DNA of 64,000 nt from Morchella semilibera (GCA_009192285.1 WBVU01000005.1:806001-870000); one strand, 5' to 3'. Shown: positions 32,487 to 44,600, counted from the stretch's first letter. Notes: a model not told the origin generated them from the sequence alone. Numbers and translations: made by a program.

Positions 32487-35400
32487 ATGTCTGAGGACAA
32501 TCTCGTTGTCGCGTGCATGATTACCCAGGACTCCGGAAAGCCTATTGCTACCCACGCGCTCATAGATACAGGAGCGTCCGGGTATGCTTTCATCGACCAG
32601 GACTTTGCATTACGGCACAATATATCTCTGGTACCGTTAAAAACCTCTCGACTTCTGGAAGTGATCGATGGTCGCCTGATTGAATCAGGCAAAATTACTC
32701 ACATTGCCAAACTTTCGATGGACATCAATGGACACCAGGAAATTGCTCCCTTTTTTTGTCACCAAGCTGGGTCACTATCCACTGGTCATGGGAATCCCTT
32801 GGATGCGACGCCATGATTTGGCTATCCGTCCTAAGACGAACAAGGTCATTTTCGACTCTGACTTCTGTATCTAGAACTGCTCCTTGTCTCATGCTTTGGT
32901 CACCGCCAAAGGCATCTCTGTTTCGTTTCCTGACGCACCAGCCATACAGATCTGCGCAATCGGAGCTGTACCCTTTGTAGGTCTTGCGCGACGGAAGCAA
33001 AATCAATTGTTTTGTGCCTCTCTGAAGGCAATTGACGAAGCCCTAGCTGGGAAAGTCAATATTGATTGACTGTCTCATGTGCCCCAGGATCTTCGGGAAT
33101 TCATGACGTTATTTAAGGAATCAAATGCCGTTGCACTGCCGCTACACCGCCCACATGATCTGAAAATAGTCTTGCAGGATGTAAAGGCACCTCCGTTTGG
33201 TCCCCTCTATGGAATGTCTAGGGTGGAGTTACAGGCTCTTCGAGACTACATCACGGAGAAACTCTCAAAGGGGTTTATTCGTTATTCCGAATCTCCCGCT
33301 GGCGCTCCCGTACTCTTTGTTAAGAAATCCGATGGCTCTCTTCGACTATGCGTGGATTACAGGAAACTTAATGAGATTACGGTCAAGAATCGCCACCCCC
33401 TACCCTTGATTCCCGAGACACTGTCCCGCCTCTCCAAGGCCAAGTACTATACCAAGTTGGATCTTCGTTGGGGATATCACCAAATTCGGATCCAGGAGGG
33501 CGACGAATGGAAGACCGCTTTCAGGACCCGCTATGGTCACTTCGAATACAACGTTATGCCATTTGGACTTACCAATGCCCCTGCCGCATTTCAACACTGG
33601 ATTAACGACTCTAACGGGGCGGGGTCGGGTCGAGGGCTTAAGCAAGGTAGATCCAGGGACGAGGACAGGGACAGGGTCGGCTCAGGAGATACCCGAGGCG
33701 AGACAGGTTCAGGTTCAGGTTCAGGTTCAGGTTCAGGGACGAGGCGAAGACAGAAGGGCCGAAGCCAGAGTAATATATTGCTAACAGAAAGAAGAAGTTG
33801 CCTAGAGAGGCAGAAACATAGGAAAGAACGAACACTATATATACAACTACCCCATCACACCGCTGACGCATAACCATAGAATCTCATAGAACCTCCCCCA
33901 CTTCCGTACCACCCATACTATTCCCAATACCCATACTTCTATCCCGATACTACCCCTTCCTTCCTAGCGCTTACATTCTATCGCCCGAGCTCCTTCCTAA
34001 TCCATCATTCTACTTCCGACATCGACCGATACTATCCAACAACCCTGTTCCGAAGACGTCTTGGCGGGAGGCGAGGTACAGGAGGCGAAGCCGTGATAAC
34101 GACCTTCTGCGCCCCTTTCTCGATTCTTTTGCTACGGCCTATCTCGACGACGTCCTGATATACTCAGAGTCCCTGGAAGAACATAAACAGCACGTCAAGG
34201 AAATTCTTAAAGTGTTTCAGATCCATAGTGTACACCTCAAGCCAGAGGAATGCGAATTCTACGTCCAACAGACTAAGTATCTGGGACTCATTATCACTCC
34301 GGAAGGGATTAAGATGGACCCCAGTAATGTATCTACGATTAAGGACTGGGAAACACCCACCAAGCTTCGGGAGGTTCAGGAATTTTTAGGCTTTGCCAAC
34401 TTTTACCGACGGTTTATTTATGCGTACTCCAGAGTTGTGGCACCGCTCACCGCCCTGACCAAGAAAAACGTAAAGTTTGAATGGTCTCAAAAAGCGGAGG
34501 ATGCATTTCAGAAACTCAAAGACGCGTTTACTTCGGCTCATATTTTGGCTCACTTCAATTTCGAGAAAGAAGTTATAGTGGAAACCGATGCCTCTGATTA
34601 TGTCTCCGCAGGTATTATGTCCCAGTACGACGACAATGGAATTCTTCACCCAGTAGCGTTCTTCTCCAAGAAACACTCTCCGGCAGAATGCAACTATGAG
34701 ATCTACGATAAAGAACTACTCGCAGTCATCAGGAGTTTCGAAGAATGGCGTCCGCACTTGGAAGGCTCTCTCTACCCTGTTAAAGTTCTAAGTGATCACA
34801 GGAACCTGGAATATTTCATGTCAACTAAGTTACTTAATCGCCGCCAGACTCGGTGGGCAGAGTTTCTATCACAGTTTAATTTCGCTATCCAGTTCAGGCC
34901 AGGCAAACAAGGAGGCAAACCAGACGTACTTACCAGGAGATCAGGAGACCTCCCTAAGGAAGGGGATGAACTCCTTATGCATCAGTCGCAGATTGTGTTG
35001 AAGCAGGAAAATCTGAGTCCTGAAACTAAGCTAAGTTTGTTGGCGGGTTCTTTGACAAATGAACCCGCTGAAGGAATGTCCACTGTGAAAGAGTTATTGA
35101 CTCAAGCTTACCAAATTGATAGCTTCCCCGATCAAGTTCTCATCATGTTGCGCAACGGTACCAAACATTCCAAGAAGATATCACTAGCGGAATGTACCGA
35201 GACCGAAGATGGCTTTTTATTGTACAGGAATGTAATCTATGTACCAGAGTCCAATGATCTCCAGCTTTGATTGCTACAGGAACACCACGATAAACCCTCC
35301 ACTGGTCATCCAGGTCGTGCCAAGACTCTTGAACTCCTCAGTCGTAGTTACTACTGGCCAAACATGAGGAAGTACGTTGATCGCTATGTGCAGAACTGCA

Positions 35401-36554
35401 ACGTCTGTTCCCATAGCAAGACTTCTCGTAATGCGCTACAGGGCATTCTCCGACCTCTCGCAGTACCTAAAGGCCCCTGGACCGATGTGTCAATGGACTT
35501 CGTAACAGGACTTCCGGACAGCAATGGCTTCAATGCCATTTTGGTAGTTGTGGACCGACTCACTAAGATGCGCCATTTCGTACCATGCACTGAAGAAGCT
35601 AATGCCAGAGACGTCGCCAATATGTATCTCGACTCAGTCTGGAAACTTCATGGACTTCCAGAAACCATAGTCTCAGATTGCGGTACTCAGTTTACGGCCG
35701 AGTTTTGGAAAACCCTATGCGATCGTTTGGAAATAGCTCCTCGCTATAGTACCGCCTTTCATCCACAGACTGACGGACAAACGGAAAGGATTAATGCAAT
35801 TATGGAGCAATATCTCAGGCCTATGTTTCGTATCAACAGGACGATTGGATACAATATCTGTCAATGGCGGAATTCGCAACCAATAACCATGTATCCGAGA
35901 CTACCAAGATGTCACCGTTTCAAGCCAATTACGGGCGAAGTCCTCGCATGACCTTTGCACCCTTGCAACACGGGAAGACCACGAACGAAGATCAGGCCAA
36001 CGGTATGGCTAGGACAATGGCACAGATCTATGACTTTCTTCGCAATGAGATGGCCCGGGCTCAAAAGATACACGAAGACGCGGCTAATAAGAATCGAATC
36101 CCCGCTCCTCGATACTCAGTGGGTGATGAAGTCTTTCTCTCAACCAAGAATATTAAAACTAAGCGACCCTCGAAGAAACTCGATTGGAAACGCATTGGTC
36201 CCTTTGTTGTTAAGAGAATGGTTAGCCCCTATGCCTACGAACTTGATCTCCCCGGCTTCGATGAAGATTCATCCCGTCTTTCACGTTTCGCTATTGTCCC
36301 TTGCAGCAAGCAACCCAGTTCCCGGCCAACAACAAGTCCCGCCACCACCGGTAGAAATTGAAGGAGAATAGGAATGGGAGGTGGATCAAGTTATGGATTC
36401 TCGGCGACGCTACGGACGATTAGAGTACTTGGTAAAGTATGTTGGTTATAACGAACCCTCATGGCAACCTGCCTCGGACCTCGATCACGCCTCTGATCTC
36501 GTTAGGGATTTTCATACCAGGTATCCACGGAAGCCTAGGCCTATCAGGAGTTAG
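32487..36554 (+). pseudogene. pol of chromovirus 2 (PR-RT-RH-IN-chromodomain)
   Basis: Protease begins near 32487 (HALIDTGASGYAFIDQD), with a frameshift in a T-run at about 32750 before LGHYPLVMGIPWMRRHD. Stops occur at 32872 and 33067. Reverse transcriptase starts at 33079 ([20 protein letters not shown]) and runs to HWIND at 33609. A solo LTR intervenes, and the frame resumes at 34104 with AYLDDVLIYSESLEEH. RNase H has VIVETDASDY and [24 protein letters not shown] at 35268 precedes the integrase zinc head (GHPG...YVQNCNVC) and core ([34 protein letters not shown]). Frameshifts near 35830 and 36250 and a TAG near 36370 precede the chromodomain (EYLVKYVGYNEPSWQPASDL). All catalytic residues seen are kept, so death is by scattered lesions. 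Confidence 0.85.
33610..34098 (-). mobile_element. Solo LTR, family 3 (TSD ACGAC), inside RT of chromovirus 2
   Basis: 489 bp, on the plus strand TCTAACGGGG...CCGTGATA, flanked by acgac (33605-33609, 34099-34103). Reverse complement matches 20864-21359. It contains a ggttca tandem repeat near 33711-33736. Confidence 0.85.
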
Positions 36555-36574
36555 GCCTGGAGGAGGACCTAATC

Positions 36575-37041
36575 TATCACGGCGTACTACGGACTACGGG
36601 GGAGGAAGGATATTTAAGACTGGGTTAGGATTCGGGGATTCTCTTTTGGGTTCTTTGGGTTTCTATGGGTTTCCGTTACACGGAGTATGAGTCATGACGG
36701 ACAGGGGTAGGGACTAGTATATATATTCGGCTATGGGTTCTTCTTCTTCTTTTTCTCTTCTTTTTCTTCTCTACTTCGTCTTCCTGTTACAAACCCTCCT
36801 ATATAGGGTCTTTGTTTTATCTTTAGTCTTGTCGCGTCTTGTCCTCAGGAATATACGATCGTATCTATAAGTATCTTCGCTTGGCATACCACCAAGAACC
36901 ACGTGACCTCTTCGCCTCGCCATAGTCGCTCCCGCCCATAGTACTCGCCCATAGTCCCTGTTCTCGTGCTCGTCTCCGTCTTCGCTCCCCGTTTCGCCTT
37001 GGTTGTGAACCTTGGCACTCTGTTTCGTTGTCTCCGTAACA
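36575..37041 (+). repeat. 3' LTR of chromovirus 2
   Basis: 467 bp, TATCACGGCG...CTCCGTAACA. Preceded by the purine-rich ctggaggaggacctaatc (36557-36574), similar to the tract of chromovirus 1. Confidence 0.9.
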
Positions 37042-37210
37042 ACATAGTAGTTTCGAGTACCATATTCTTTAAGCTTATAGCTCAACAACCATACATTTTT
37101 ATCCACAAACGGATGCCAGGAGGTGATTCTACGCATGGAATAGGCCTTAAACAATATATTCTGGTGTCTTTCTTTGTTGTTGTTGTGGACATGAACAATA
37201 TAGGTTTGGT
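37042..37210. repeat. 175-bp satellite, right part
   Basis: One further unit (marker atagctc at 37077, then ccaggaggtgattctacgca). The distance from 24433 minus 12468 bases of inserted DNA is 176, so this unit was contiguous with the left array before chromovirus 2 arrived. Confidence 0.8.
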
Positions 37211-37755
37211 CCGCTAGGTTTGGTACAATATGCTGCTTCATAGGATGTCACTCGGTTTATCCCTGCATAACAACCCTGCACCTATCTCTTGGCGTAAAAT
37301 TTCCCCTCCCCCTCGCCTAAACTGAGGTATCTTTACCCTCTTACTACACACTTCCATGTAAATTATTTTCTTGAATTAAGGCCATGAGTCCCTTATTCTA
37401 ATCATAAATATTTAAAGTACGGCCTATATTTACTAATATCTTGTGTTTTGGTTGACAAGAAAGCTTTAGTGTTTGTTAACTTTTACCGACCCCGATATCG
37501 TGTCGCCCACCATATAACCTACCTGCCCTGAACTTTTGGATGGGAGAGCAGGAGCGGAGTTACACGAGAGAGGCAAATATGGTGTAATCAGCCACTCGGC
37601 GCCACCCCAGGGCGATTACCCCTCTTTTGCCAAACATCTTCACCATAGGTGACCGCTCTCTCTATATAGGAACCAGCCCGACCTTTTATATTATACAATA
37701 CTGTCTCTGCCTCTGAACCTATACACAACACCCTCCCATTCAAGGTCCTTCTACC

Positions 37756-38682
37756 ATGGGCGAGTCCGTTTGCTATGGCTCCGAGGGTCCTGGGGACATG
37801 GGGCGAGCCGTGAAGCTACATGTGTAAGTCCACACTCCTACTTGCCGCTAATCCATCACACAAACTAGTTCTAATCTGCTCTTATAGATAGGGAATTCAT
37901 TCCCGTGAGTGTGCAAGGCCTGGCGGATGCGGCGACCTACGCCACTCTACCCCCCATCTTTATCCAGCCCGCCGCCACCACCGACCCCCGCCTGTCCAAC
38001 CAGTCCGGACCCACAACGGCCCCCGACGCTCCCCGTACCCTTAAACGCCACCAACATCTACTCTGTAGTCAACAATCTCCAGGCCGAGGTCAGAGCCATC
38101 GCTAGATTCCAAGCGGAGCATGTACCCCTCACCCCTACCATCACCACCGCAACAACAACGACATCCACTGCCCCCCTCCCTCGTACCGTCGCCTCAGGAC
38201 GCGGCGCCGCCTCTCCTGAGGTCTTTCAGGAGATGATTAAAAACTAACTGGCATGGCCGTCTCGGCCGCACGCACATGGCCGACGTTGACGGCCTCCCCG
38301 ATCCTGCGCTAAACCGAGCTCGACTGCCTCCTGCGGCGAAAGCTGCAAGCCATCTTCCCTCGTATCGGCGACTTTCTCCGAGCCGGATGCAGACACTATT
38401 TTTTGCCAGTCTTGCGGCGCTGGGCCTGCGCATGGAGATAGAGGCGGGTATGCAGATGTGCTTGTGGTGGATGATAGCACACTACCCAAGGAAGCCACGG
38501 CCAGGAGGGCGAGAACTTTGTGGCGTATTATTATACGTATGGCAGGAGTAAGTTATCGCGAATACTGGCTGGGGTTCGTGCTGGAGACGCTGTTGGAGCT
38601 AGCGAGATATAGGGGTTTGATTGATGATGAGGGCTCTTTGGGTCGGGTAGTTGGGCGAACCAAAGTAAGAATCGGGTATTAA
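37756..38682 (+). pseudogene. Family copy D, degenerate
   Basis: Exon 1 is 37756-37823 (MGESVCYGSEGPGDMGR), followed by GTAAGT and, at 37887 or 37891, an ATAG acceptor. Upstream is tatataggaac and ttttatattatac as TATA-like sequence. Exon 2 begins in one frame (GLADAATYATLPP) but the coiled coil (NATNIYSVVNNLQAEVRAIA) and RTVASGRGAASPEVFQEM are in a second frame, and NWHGRLGRTHMADVDGLP needs a third. Then LAALGLRM and LLELARYRGLIDDEG follow in others. At least four frameshifts make it a pseudogene. Its intron phase differs from that of the complete copies, perhaps because exon 1 itself has an indel. Confidence 0.75.
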
Positions 38683-39239
38683 AAACGCCACTTGGTCAAT
38701 CATTTATTAAGATTTTTGCCCAGTTTTTCGACAGATTGTGCTTGGTTGGAGTTGATCCGGCGGCATCCTAATCCTGGCGCAAGTGTGTAAATGAGAGGGG
38801 GTGGGGGTGGGGGTACTCAGAAATGGGAATAAAATCAAATCATAGTGTATCTCTCGTACACCCAATACCACAATACCACAATGAAGTAATACTAGGGGTT
38901 GAACAAAGTATTTACTTGCACTGATAATGCAGAGAGAAGCGGTCCTAAAGGGCCCTCTCAACAAGCTTCTAGTTAACTATCCTTTGTGATCTTGCCCCTA
39001 CTAGACATCCTTAGAAAAAAATATATCTTCTAGTGTCACCGTGATGTGGATGGTGGAATATGGTGGAGAAACACCTTTCCTCTTCTTTATGCAGCGGACC
39101 TGTCATGCTTGTCTCTGGTAGAGTATTTTTCTTATCTCCTTCGTTGGCATTTCCTATTTGGTCTCATATCTCCGTCCTGTTTAGTTTTAGGAGTGGGGCA
39201 TACTCTAAACCTCAGGAAAACTGTTGATCAACTGTGTCG
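38683..39239. other. No supportable gene
   Basis: Spacer between family copies D and E; nothing recognised. Confidence 0.4.
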
Positions 39240-39448
39240 CCGTCTTGTGTTACCATCGGCTACTTACGGGATACAAACACATAGATTTCAGGCATCCAAT
39301 TCAGATATCGGATTTTCGAATCCACATCTACCCCGCACTTCCACCACCCAGACATAATACTGTGTGTCCCCACCCCGCCCTTTCAAAAGCCCCAACTGCA
39401 CGACTGACTCTGTTTTCAACAACCCGCATCACTTCCGTAGATAGAAAC

Positions 39449-40233
39449 ATGTACGGTACGTCTTCACTTCTGCATCTAGTTCTACCACATCATACCCGCT
39501 CTAACCCTACATGTAGCTACCAGGGTAAGGGACTTTGACGCGTTGCAAACGGGGGAGTATTCCGCTCCACGCCAGCCATCGATCCCCACCAATACAAAAA
39601 CACCCGCCCCCCCCCTCCCCACCGACATCGCCGCACCCCACCGCTTAATCAACACTCCCCAAACCGAGCTCAGAGCTACCGCTAGTCCCAAAGCCGCACA
39701 GGCACCACTCACTCCTACCACCACACTACCACAACTACCACACCACCACCACCACCCCCCTCCCATCTACAGCCGCCTCCGGAAGAGGTGCCGGCTCTTC
39801 CCGAGGTCTTTCGGGAGATGATCAAGGTCAACTGGCACGGCCGTCTTGGCCGCACGCACATGGTCGACGTTGACAGGCTCCCTGCTGCAGTACTCAGCGA
39901 GCTCGACTGTTTCCTGCGGCGGAAGATTCACGCAATTTACCCCCCGCGGCCGCGATAGGTCAGACCCTGACGCGGACACGATCTTTGCGGGCCTTGTGAC
40001 TCTGGGCCTGCGGCTTGAAGACAGAGGCGCGTTATGCGGACCTACCTGTGGTATATGATGCTAATGTGTTGCGTACATTGCCTACGATCAAGAGGATGAG
40101 GAACAATGCGGCGTATTATACTACCCATGAGAAGTATGGTGACTACTGGCGGGGTTCCGCAGTCGAGACCTTGGTGGAGCTGGCGAGGTATCGGGGGTTG
40201 TTTGATGATGAGGGATATCTGAAGGAGGAGTAG
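39449..40233 (+). pseudogene. Family copy E, degenerate
   Basis: Exon 1 is only seven bases (ATG TAC G, 39449-39455). The intron 39456-39516 is again exactly 61 nt (GTACGT donor, ctctaacc branch, TGTAG acceptor) and phase 1. Exon 2 starts in the right frame (VRDFDALQTGEYSAPRQPS, PLPTDIAAP) and runs to about 39780. Frameshifts then separate the AASGRGAGSS, VNWHGRLGRTHMVDVDRLPA, IFAGLVTLGLRLEDRG and RGSAVETLVELARYRGLFDD blocks. The 3' end is at TAG 40231-40233. An indel in the poly-C and GCG-rich tracts probably caused some shifts. The promoter block (gtcttgtgttaccatcggct) is at 39242-39262. Confidence 0.75.
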
Positions 40234-40317
40234 TGGCGGGCGGGGATGGGTCACGGGGGAATGGGAATGTAGTCATACGATACATCATTCAGTAGAGAAT
40301 AGAAATGAAAAAAGGCG

Positions 40318-40512
40318 CGACTGAGTCGAGTGATACCGCGTGCTACTTGCTACCATTGGCTATTTACGTGATGCAACGCATCGAGGAATGGGAATAAATC
40401 GGGCATCCTGTTCAAAGATCGAATCCCCCCCCGCACCCCCTACCACCAAGCGTACCTACTATCCCTCTCTTTGAATACAAACTCACCTTCAACAGACCCA
40501 GCTAGCATGTTT
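40318..40512 (+). pseudogene. Promoter-like relic of the family
   Basis: Sequence after copy E again shows gagtcgagtgatacc, tttacgtgatgcaacgca and a pyrimidine-rich leader up to an ATG at 40507, followed at once by a stop. It matches the upstream regions of copies B, C and E, so a further copy once began here. Confidence 0.45.
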
Positions 40513-42400
40513 TAATCTATTCTCCGCTTCTCCTTGCCGTCTCCATGGCCATCTAAGGAGGCCCCCGGTTCTTCGGGCATGTCTGCTTCCGGTGGTGGTA
40601 GTGATGGGGTGGTAACCCCGGTGTTTCATGGCTAGGATGGTTTCCATCCCCGTAAATATCTAGTCCTTAGCTCCCAGTACCGCGAACACCCAGCGGCACC
40701 TCCGTTGGGGTAGTTCAGGCTCGAACAAATACGTTTTCCTTCTGGTCTGCACCCACAATGTAATGTGGGAGCTCCCTTCGGCTAAATCCGGTTTGGTTGG
40801 TATTATAATCCGGTACTCTATGCACTAGAAGACACGGTGAGTTTGTTTCCGTTGGGGGCTCTGTATCACTCTACCTTTTTTGTGGACTCTTGATGTGATT
40901 AGAGGCCTTTAACGAGAGAATCTCTGCGGGAATTTGAAAACCTTTCGGTACCAATCCTTCATGAATCCTATATATTAAATCATCTTATAACTTACCATCC
41001 CCACTGGTCTTTCGTCCTATACTTTGTCCTCTATTGGTTTCCCTCATATTGTTGTATTGTTGATTTGTCTTTCGCTACAAAGCTCCCCCCGCCCCAAATG
41101 GGGTGTTAATTTCTTCTCTCATTCCTGGATCACAATTCCGTACCGGCATGAACAACAGGGTTTCGAGGGGTCAATTTCAAGGCTAGCTAGGTCCTTCTCC
41201 CTGTACATACCAGCTTATACAATCCACTAGCCTGGATAGTAGTATCTGATCATGAAAGGAAAATACTATCTTGGAGACGCAGGCTATGCTTCAAAGACCG
41301 GATTCTAACACTTTATAGAGGTATTAGATATCATTTACGGAAATAGGCTATAGTAGGCCTACGGTATGTAATCTTTATTAACAGTTTCAAAAAATATTCC
41401 CTCTCAAGAATTTTAAAAGACCTCAAGCCAAATAAGAACTCTTCAATTAAGACATGTACAATTACGAAATAGCATTCAACGTATATTCGGTGTCTTCAAG
41501 AGGCAACAACTCCAAAGTGCCCATTTTCTACCTAAATAAAATTAGTATATACTTGGTCACTTTGCATAATTTATCAGGAGGACGAGATCTACGGGGATTT
41601 CGGGGAGGAGAGCAACCTTGGCTGTCAATAATGCCTCTGGGCTCAAGAGCTCAAACAATAGTGAAGGTTTAGAGGACAATAGTGAGGTTGAAAATTGATC
41701 TGAAACAGACGAGCATGACATCAAGAATCTGCTTGAGCGGATAGCAGACAAAAGGTGGGAGGACTACCAGAGTATCATGATCAGATGCAATAGATAGGCT
41801 TAATCAAGTTTCTGTATTTATACAACAATCTAGGTTGAGGTCTTAATCCTATAGGCACAAGTTTTCTTCCTAAGCTATTCATTACGAAATACACCCTCCT
41901 TGATAACACAGGGCATTTTCGCTTTTGCTTCGTTCTCAAAAATGCTGATCGTAGCTACATATCTTGGGTCCCCATATATATCCGCGTAATCCTCCTACAA
42001 TTCCAATATCGCATTTTCATACTTACACGCTGCCAATTATGTAGCAGCTACTGCCATACTGGCCATCTCCCGGGCTATTGTTTTTCCGGCACTTGTCTTT
42101 CCTTAGTTGGCACCTTTCCTTTAGCCTCAACCATCGCGGGTTTTGTTTTCTTCTGTTTGACAACATCCGTAGTACTTCTAGAACTTTTTCATCTGTTGAA
42201 GAAGCAAAAAGCCTCGGATCTATCAAATTCTGATGCTCTGCATCATCTGAATCATCCCCTTGGTGTGTCCCAGGCTTCCACGGTTCGTTTAGAGTAACTG
42301 CAAAGTCACCAGTGGCCCGAGTGCCAGAAAAAGAATACTACCGAACGCAAAGTTCCAAGCCAAAATTCTTTACCTCCACCATATCTCTAGTAATTTTATC
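40513..42400. other. No supportable gene
   Basis: AT-rich, short open frames only; nothing recognised. Confidence 0.4.
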
Positions 42401-42426
42401 AGCCATTTTATTCTTCCCTCGGCTCC

Positions 42427-42750
42427 CTACCAGTCTCTAACTTTAATAATCCTCTCCCATACTTCATCTAGCGCAGTCGTTACCCTCCTAACCTCATCCC
42501 ACCCAGGTCCGCTATTACTCTTCAACATCAAAAGGACACCATACCCACCTTTATCTGGTTCGTTATCAGTGCGGGCATCGATCCTAGTGGAACTTGGCAG
42601 GAGGTAGCAGCCGCCTAAATTGGTGATCTTATTTTTAATTTGATCGAGCGTCATACCTCCTTTTAGAAACTCGGCATTGGCAGATGCTAACACGTTTTTC
42701 CAGGCTTACTCCTTGATACAACTTACTGCCCGCTTGCCCTGTCTGTCTAG
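42427..42750 (-). pseudogene. Unrecognised coding fragment
   Basis: A minus-strand frame (AWKNVLASANAEFLKGGMTL, GGCYLLPSSTRIDAR, DEVWERIIKVRDW, stop at 42427) continues upstream past a TAA near 42709 into GKRAVSCIKE. The composition looks coding, but I do not know the family and see no start. It is probably the 3' end of a dead gene, 2 bases short of nothing else recognisable upstream. Confidence 0.35.
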
Positions 42751-42841
42751 GCTCGAGCTATAAAGACAATATATATATTCGCCCTAACGACTGACCCCGG
42801 ATCAAATCAAAACTAACGAAACTCCAAGGCTAAAATACATC

Positions 42842-43927
42842 CTATAAATGAGGAAATAGTGTGGCCCAATGTATAGTCATATAGGTCTCGGATGGTACCT
42901 CACGAAGTGATAAGAATGGTTCTAGGACGAGGAAAAAGCGTGCAGCGAGAAACAAAGGTACCACAATGATAAGAAATAAAGTAAAGAAACCAATAAAAAG
43001 CAACCTCTTGACCCCAACTCCAACGTATCCCTGCGCCAGAACTAGAAATGGGTCTCCCAACATCAGGAAGGGCGGAAGTATCAACAACACAGACGATATC
43101 CTCCATAACTCCCGCTCTGCCGGTGTAGGAAACTTTCCGTTCCAAAGAACGCAATGAACTGCGCCGACAACGAAAGCTACGGTAATGGCGATAATCGCGG
43201 CCGAGTTTGAGCCACCCATGGTGTTCTTCATTCGCCTTACGCCCACTAATTCCCTGATACTGGTGATCACCGTTATAGGAGTCATGACGTCCTGTGGCTT
43301 CTGCCACCAAAAGAGATAATTGGCCAATGCGCAAATGACGTAGCCCAGGGTAACAATCTCAAGCGTTGCTAACGGAAGCCTCTGTATCCCCCTCGCTATG
43401 CACTGGACAACAAACCATGTTGCCTGGACGCATGCAATGAACTTCACAATATAGCTTGCCTTACTTCTGTCGTTTATGGCCTTGGCGTTGCTGTCACGAA
43501 AGCTTTCATTTGCAGAGTCCTCGTGAACTATAAATATATCCGACGCTGTCAATGTTTTCCCATCCGTTGTAGCCCATCCGCCCATGTTTGCAAAGAACCC
43601 GTGAGTCATCGTCCACCCGTAATGCTGTGCGCATGCGGTCTTCACGGTGAGACGGGCATCGTTCCACTGCTTGATGGCGACGTACACTACAAACTCTGGC
43701 GCAAGCACGCCAATGATCAACCATTTGAGCTTTCGACAGAGAATCCGGAGTTGCGACTCTTGTGGCGAAGGTAGGTTGAGATGGAGAGATGCCCAAACAC
43801 AGATGAAAATGGTGGTCACGCAGCCCCAGATGATGTCAAGTGTTCCTCGGGGTAGCCTTGGGGCGAACCAGCCTTCAAATGTTGTAGATTCGGATAGCGG
43901 GTCAAAAGGATTGGGTAAGGTAGACAT
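42842..43927 (-). CDS. Multi-pass membrane protein, fungal family
   Basis: Intact single-exon gene of 361 residues with ATG at 43927. About seven hydrophobic segments are visible, near residues 29-49, 69-86, 159-178, 186-206, 242-262, 274-296 and 306-330. Motifs include RGTLDIIWGCVTTIFICVWA at 27-46, LAPEFVVYVAIKQW at 76-89 and FWWQKPQDV at 206-214. This arrangement (RGT-D-W-C then a PE-A-QW stretch) is what I recall of a widespread uncharacterised family of fungal integral membrane proteins; no reaction is known. The loop 90-158 is hydrophilic. The intact frame in a region of dead repeats suggests selection or recent arrival. The upstream 100 bases show no clear TATA box. Confidence 0.7.
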   Translation of the reverse strand: MSTLPNPFDPLSESTTFEGWFAPRLPRGTLDIIWGCVTTIFICVWASLHLNLPSPQESQLRILCRKLKWLIIGVLAPEFVVYVAIKQWNDARLTVKTACAQHYGWTMTHGFFANMGGWATTDGKTLTASDIFIVHEDSANESFRDSNAKAINDRSKASYIVKFIACVQATWFVVQCIARGIQRLPLATLEIVTLGYVICALANYLFWWQKPQDVMTPITVITSIRELVGVRRMKNTMGGSNSAAIIAITVAFVVGAVHCVLWNGKFPTPAERELWRISSVLLILPPFLMLGDPFLVLAQGYVGVGVKRLLFIGFFTLFLIIVVPLFLAARFFLVLEPFLSLREVPSETYMTIHWATLFPHL

Positions 43928-44600
43928 AGAACTTGAGGATATGGATTGTTAGGAGCTGTTAAACTTCGTCGGTTTCAGTGAGGTCGTATAATTGAAGTTG
44001 ATATCATGAATATATCCCTCTAGCTACCTTGGGGGGGAGGGGGGGGGCGCCCTGGTCGACACGTCACGCGAGGGCTAGGGTAGTTCCGTATGCATCCGGG
44101 TACATCCTTCTTAAATCCTGGCCATACAGGCGAAAGACAAAGCGAATTTACTTGGATGGTGCGGGGGTATTCAGAACTTGATTTTTATAGGTTGACGATA
44201 TGCAAGGAAATGCGCGCGGGTCCTGCGAGCTGGGAATCCAATCAAGGGCGCCGAGGGTTTGTATTTCTAAGAGGGAAAAAGGTTATCAGAACTTAAAATT
44301 AAAGTTAAATGATCGACATTGAGATAATAGCGGGTATATTGTTTTCCTTTATCGACTAGGCTATAGGGTACAGCGCCTCCACCAAGGCAACGAGGCATGC
44401 TTTTTACTAGGTTATCCAATATTTCTCGTGTAATAATATTATCGCAAGTGCTTTTTAAACATAGCCCAGCGGATTGCTGTGCATATATGGGATCGGGGTT
44501 GCTATTGTACCCGACCTACACCGTTCAAATCATTAAGGAGTCCTTGCGGTAGTCCTCTTCCGGAGACGTCGCGGTGGTAAACGAGGCGGCACGGATAGTT

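Larger units (their letters stand above)
24579..37041 (+). mobile_element. Ty3 chromovirus 2 (TSD ACATA), with nested insertions
   Basis: Outer LTR retrotransposon inserted in the 175-bp satellite. 5' LTR 24579-25053, 3' LTR 36575-37041, flanked by perfect acata copies (24574-24578, 37042-37046). It is interrupted by chromovirus 1 (26100-32355) and by a solo LTR (33610-34098); without them it is about 5.7 kb. Internal order is gag, protease, reverse transcriptase, RNase H, integrase, chromodomain, all on the plus strand. Several stops and frameshifts show that it is defective. Confidence 0.9.
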
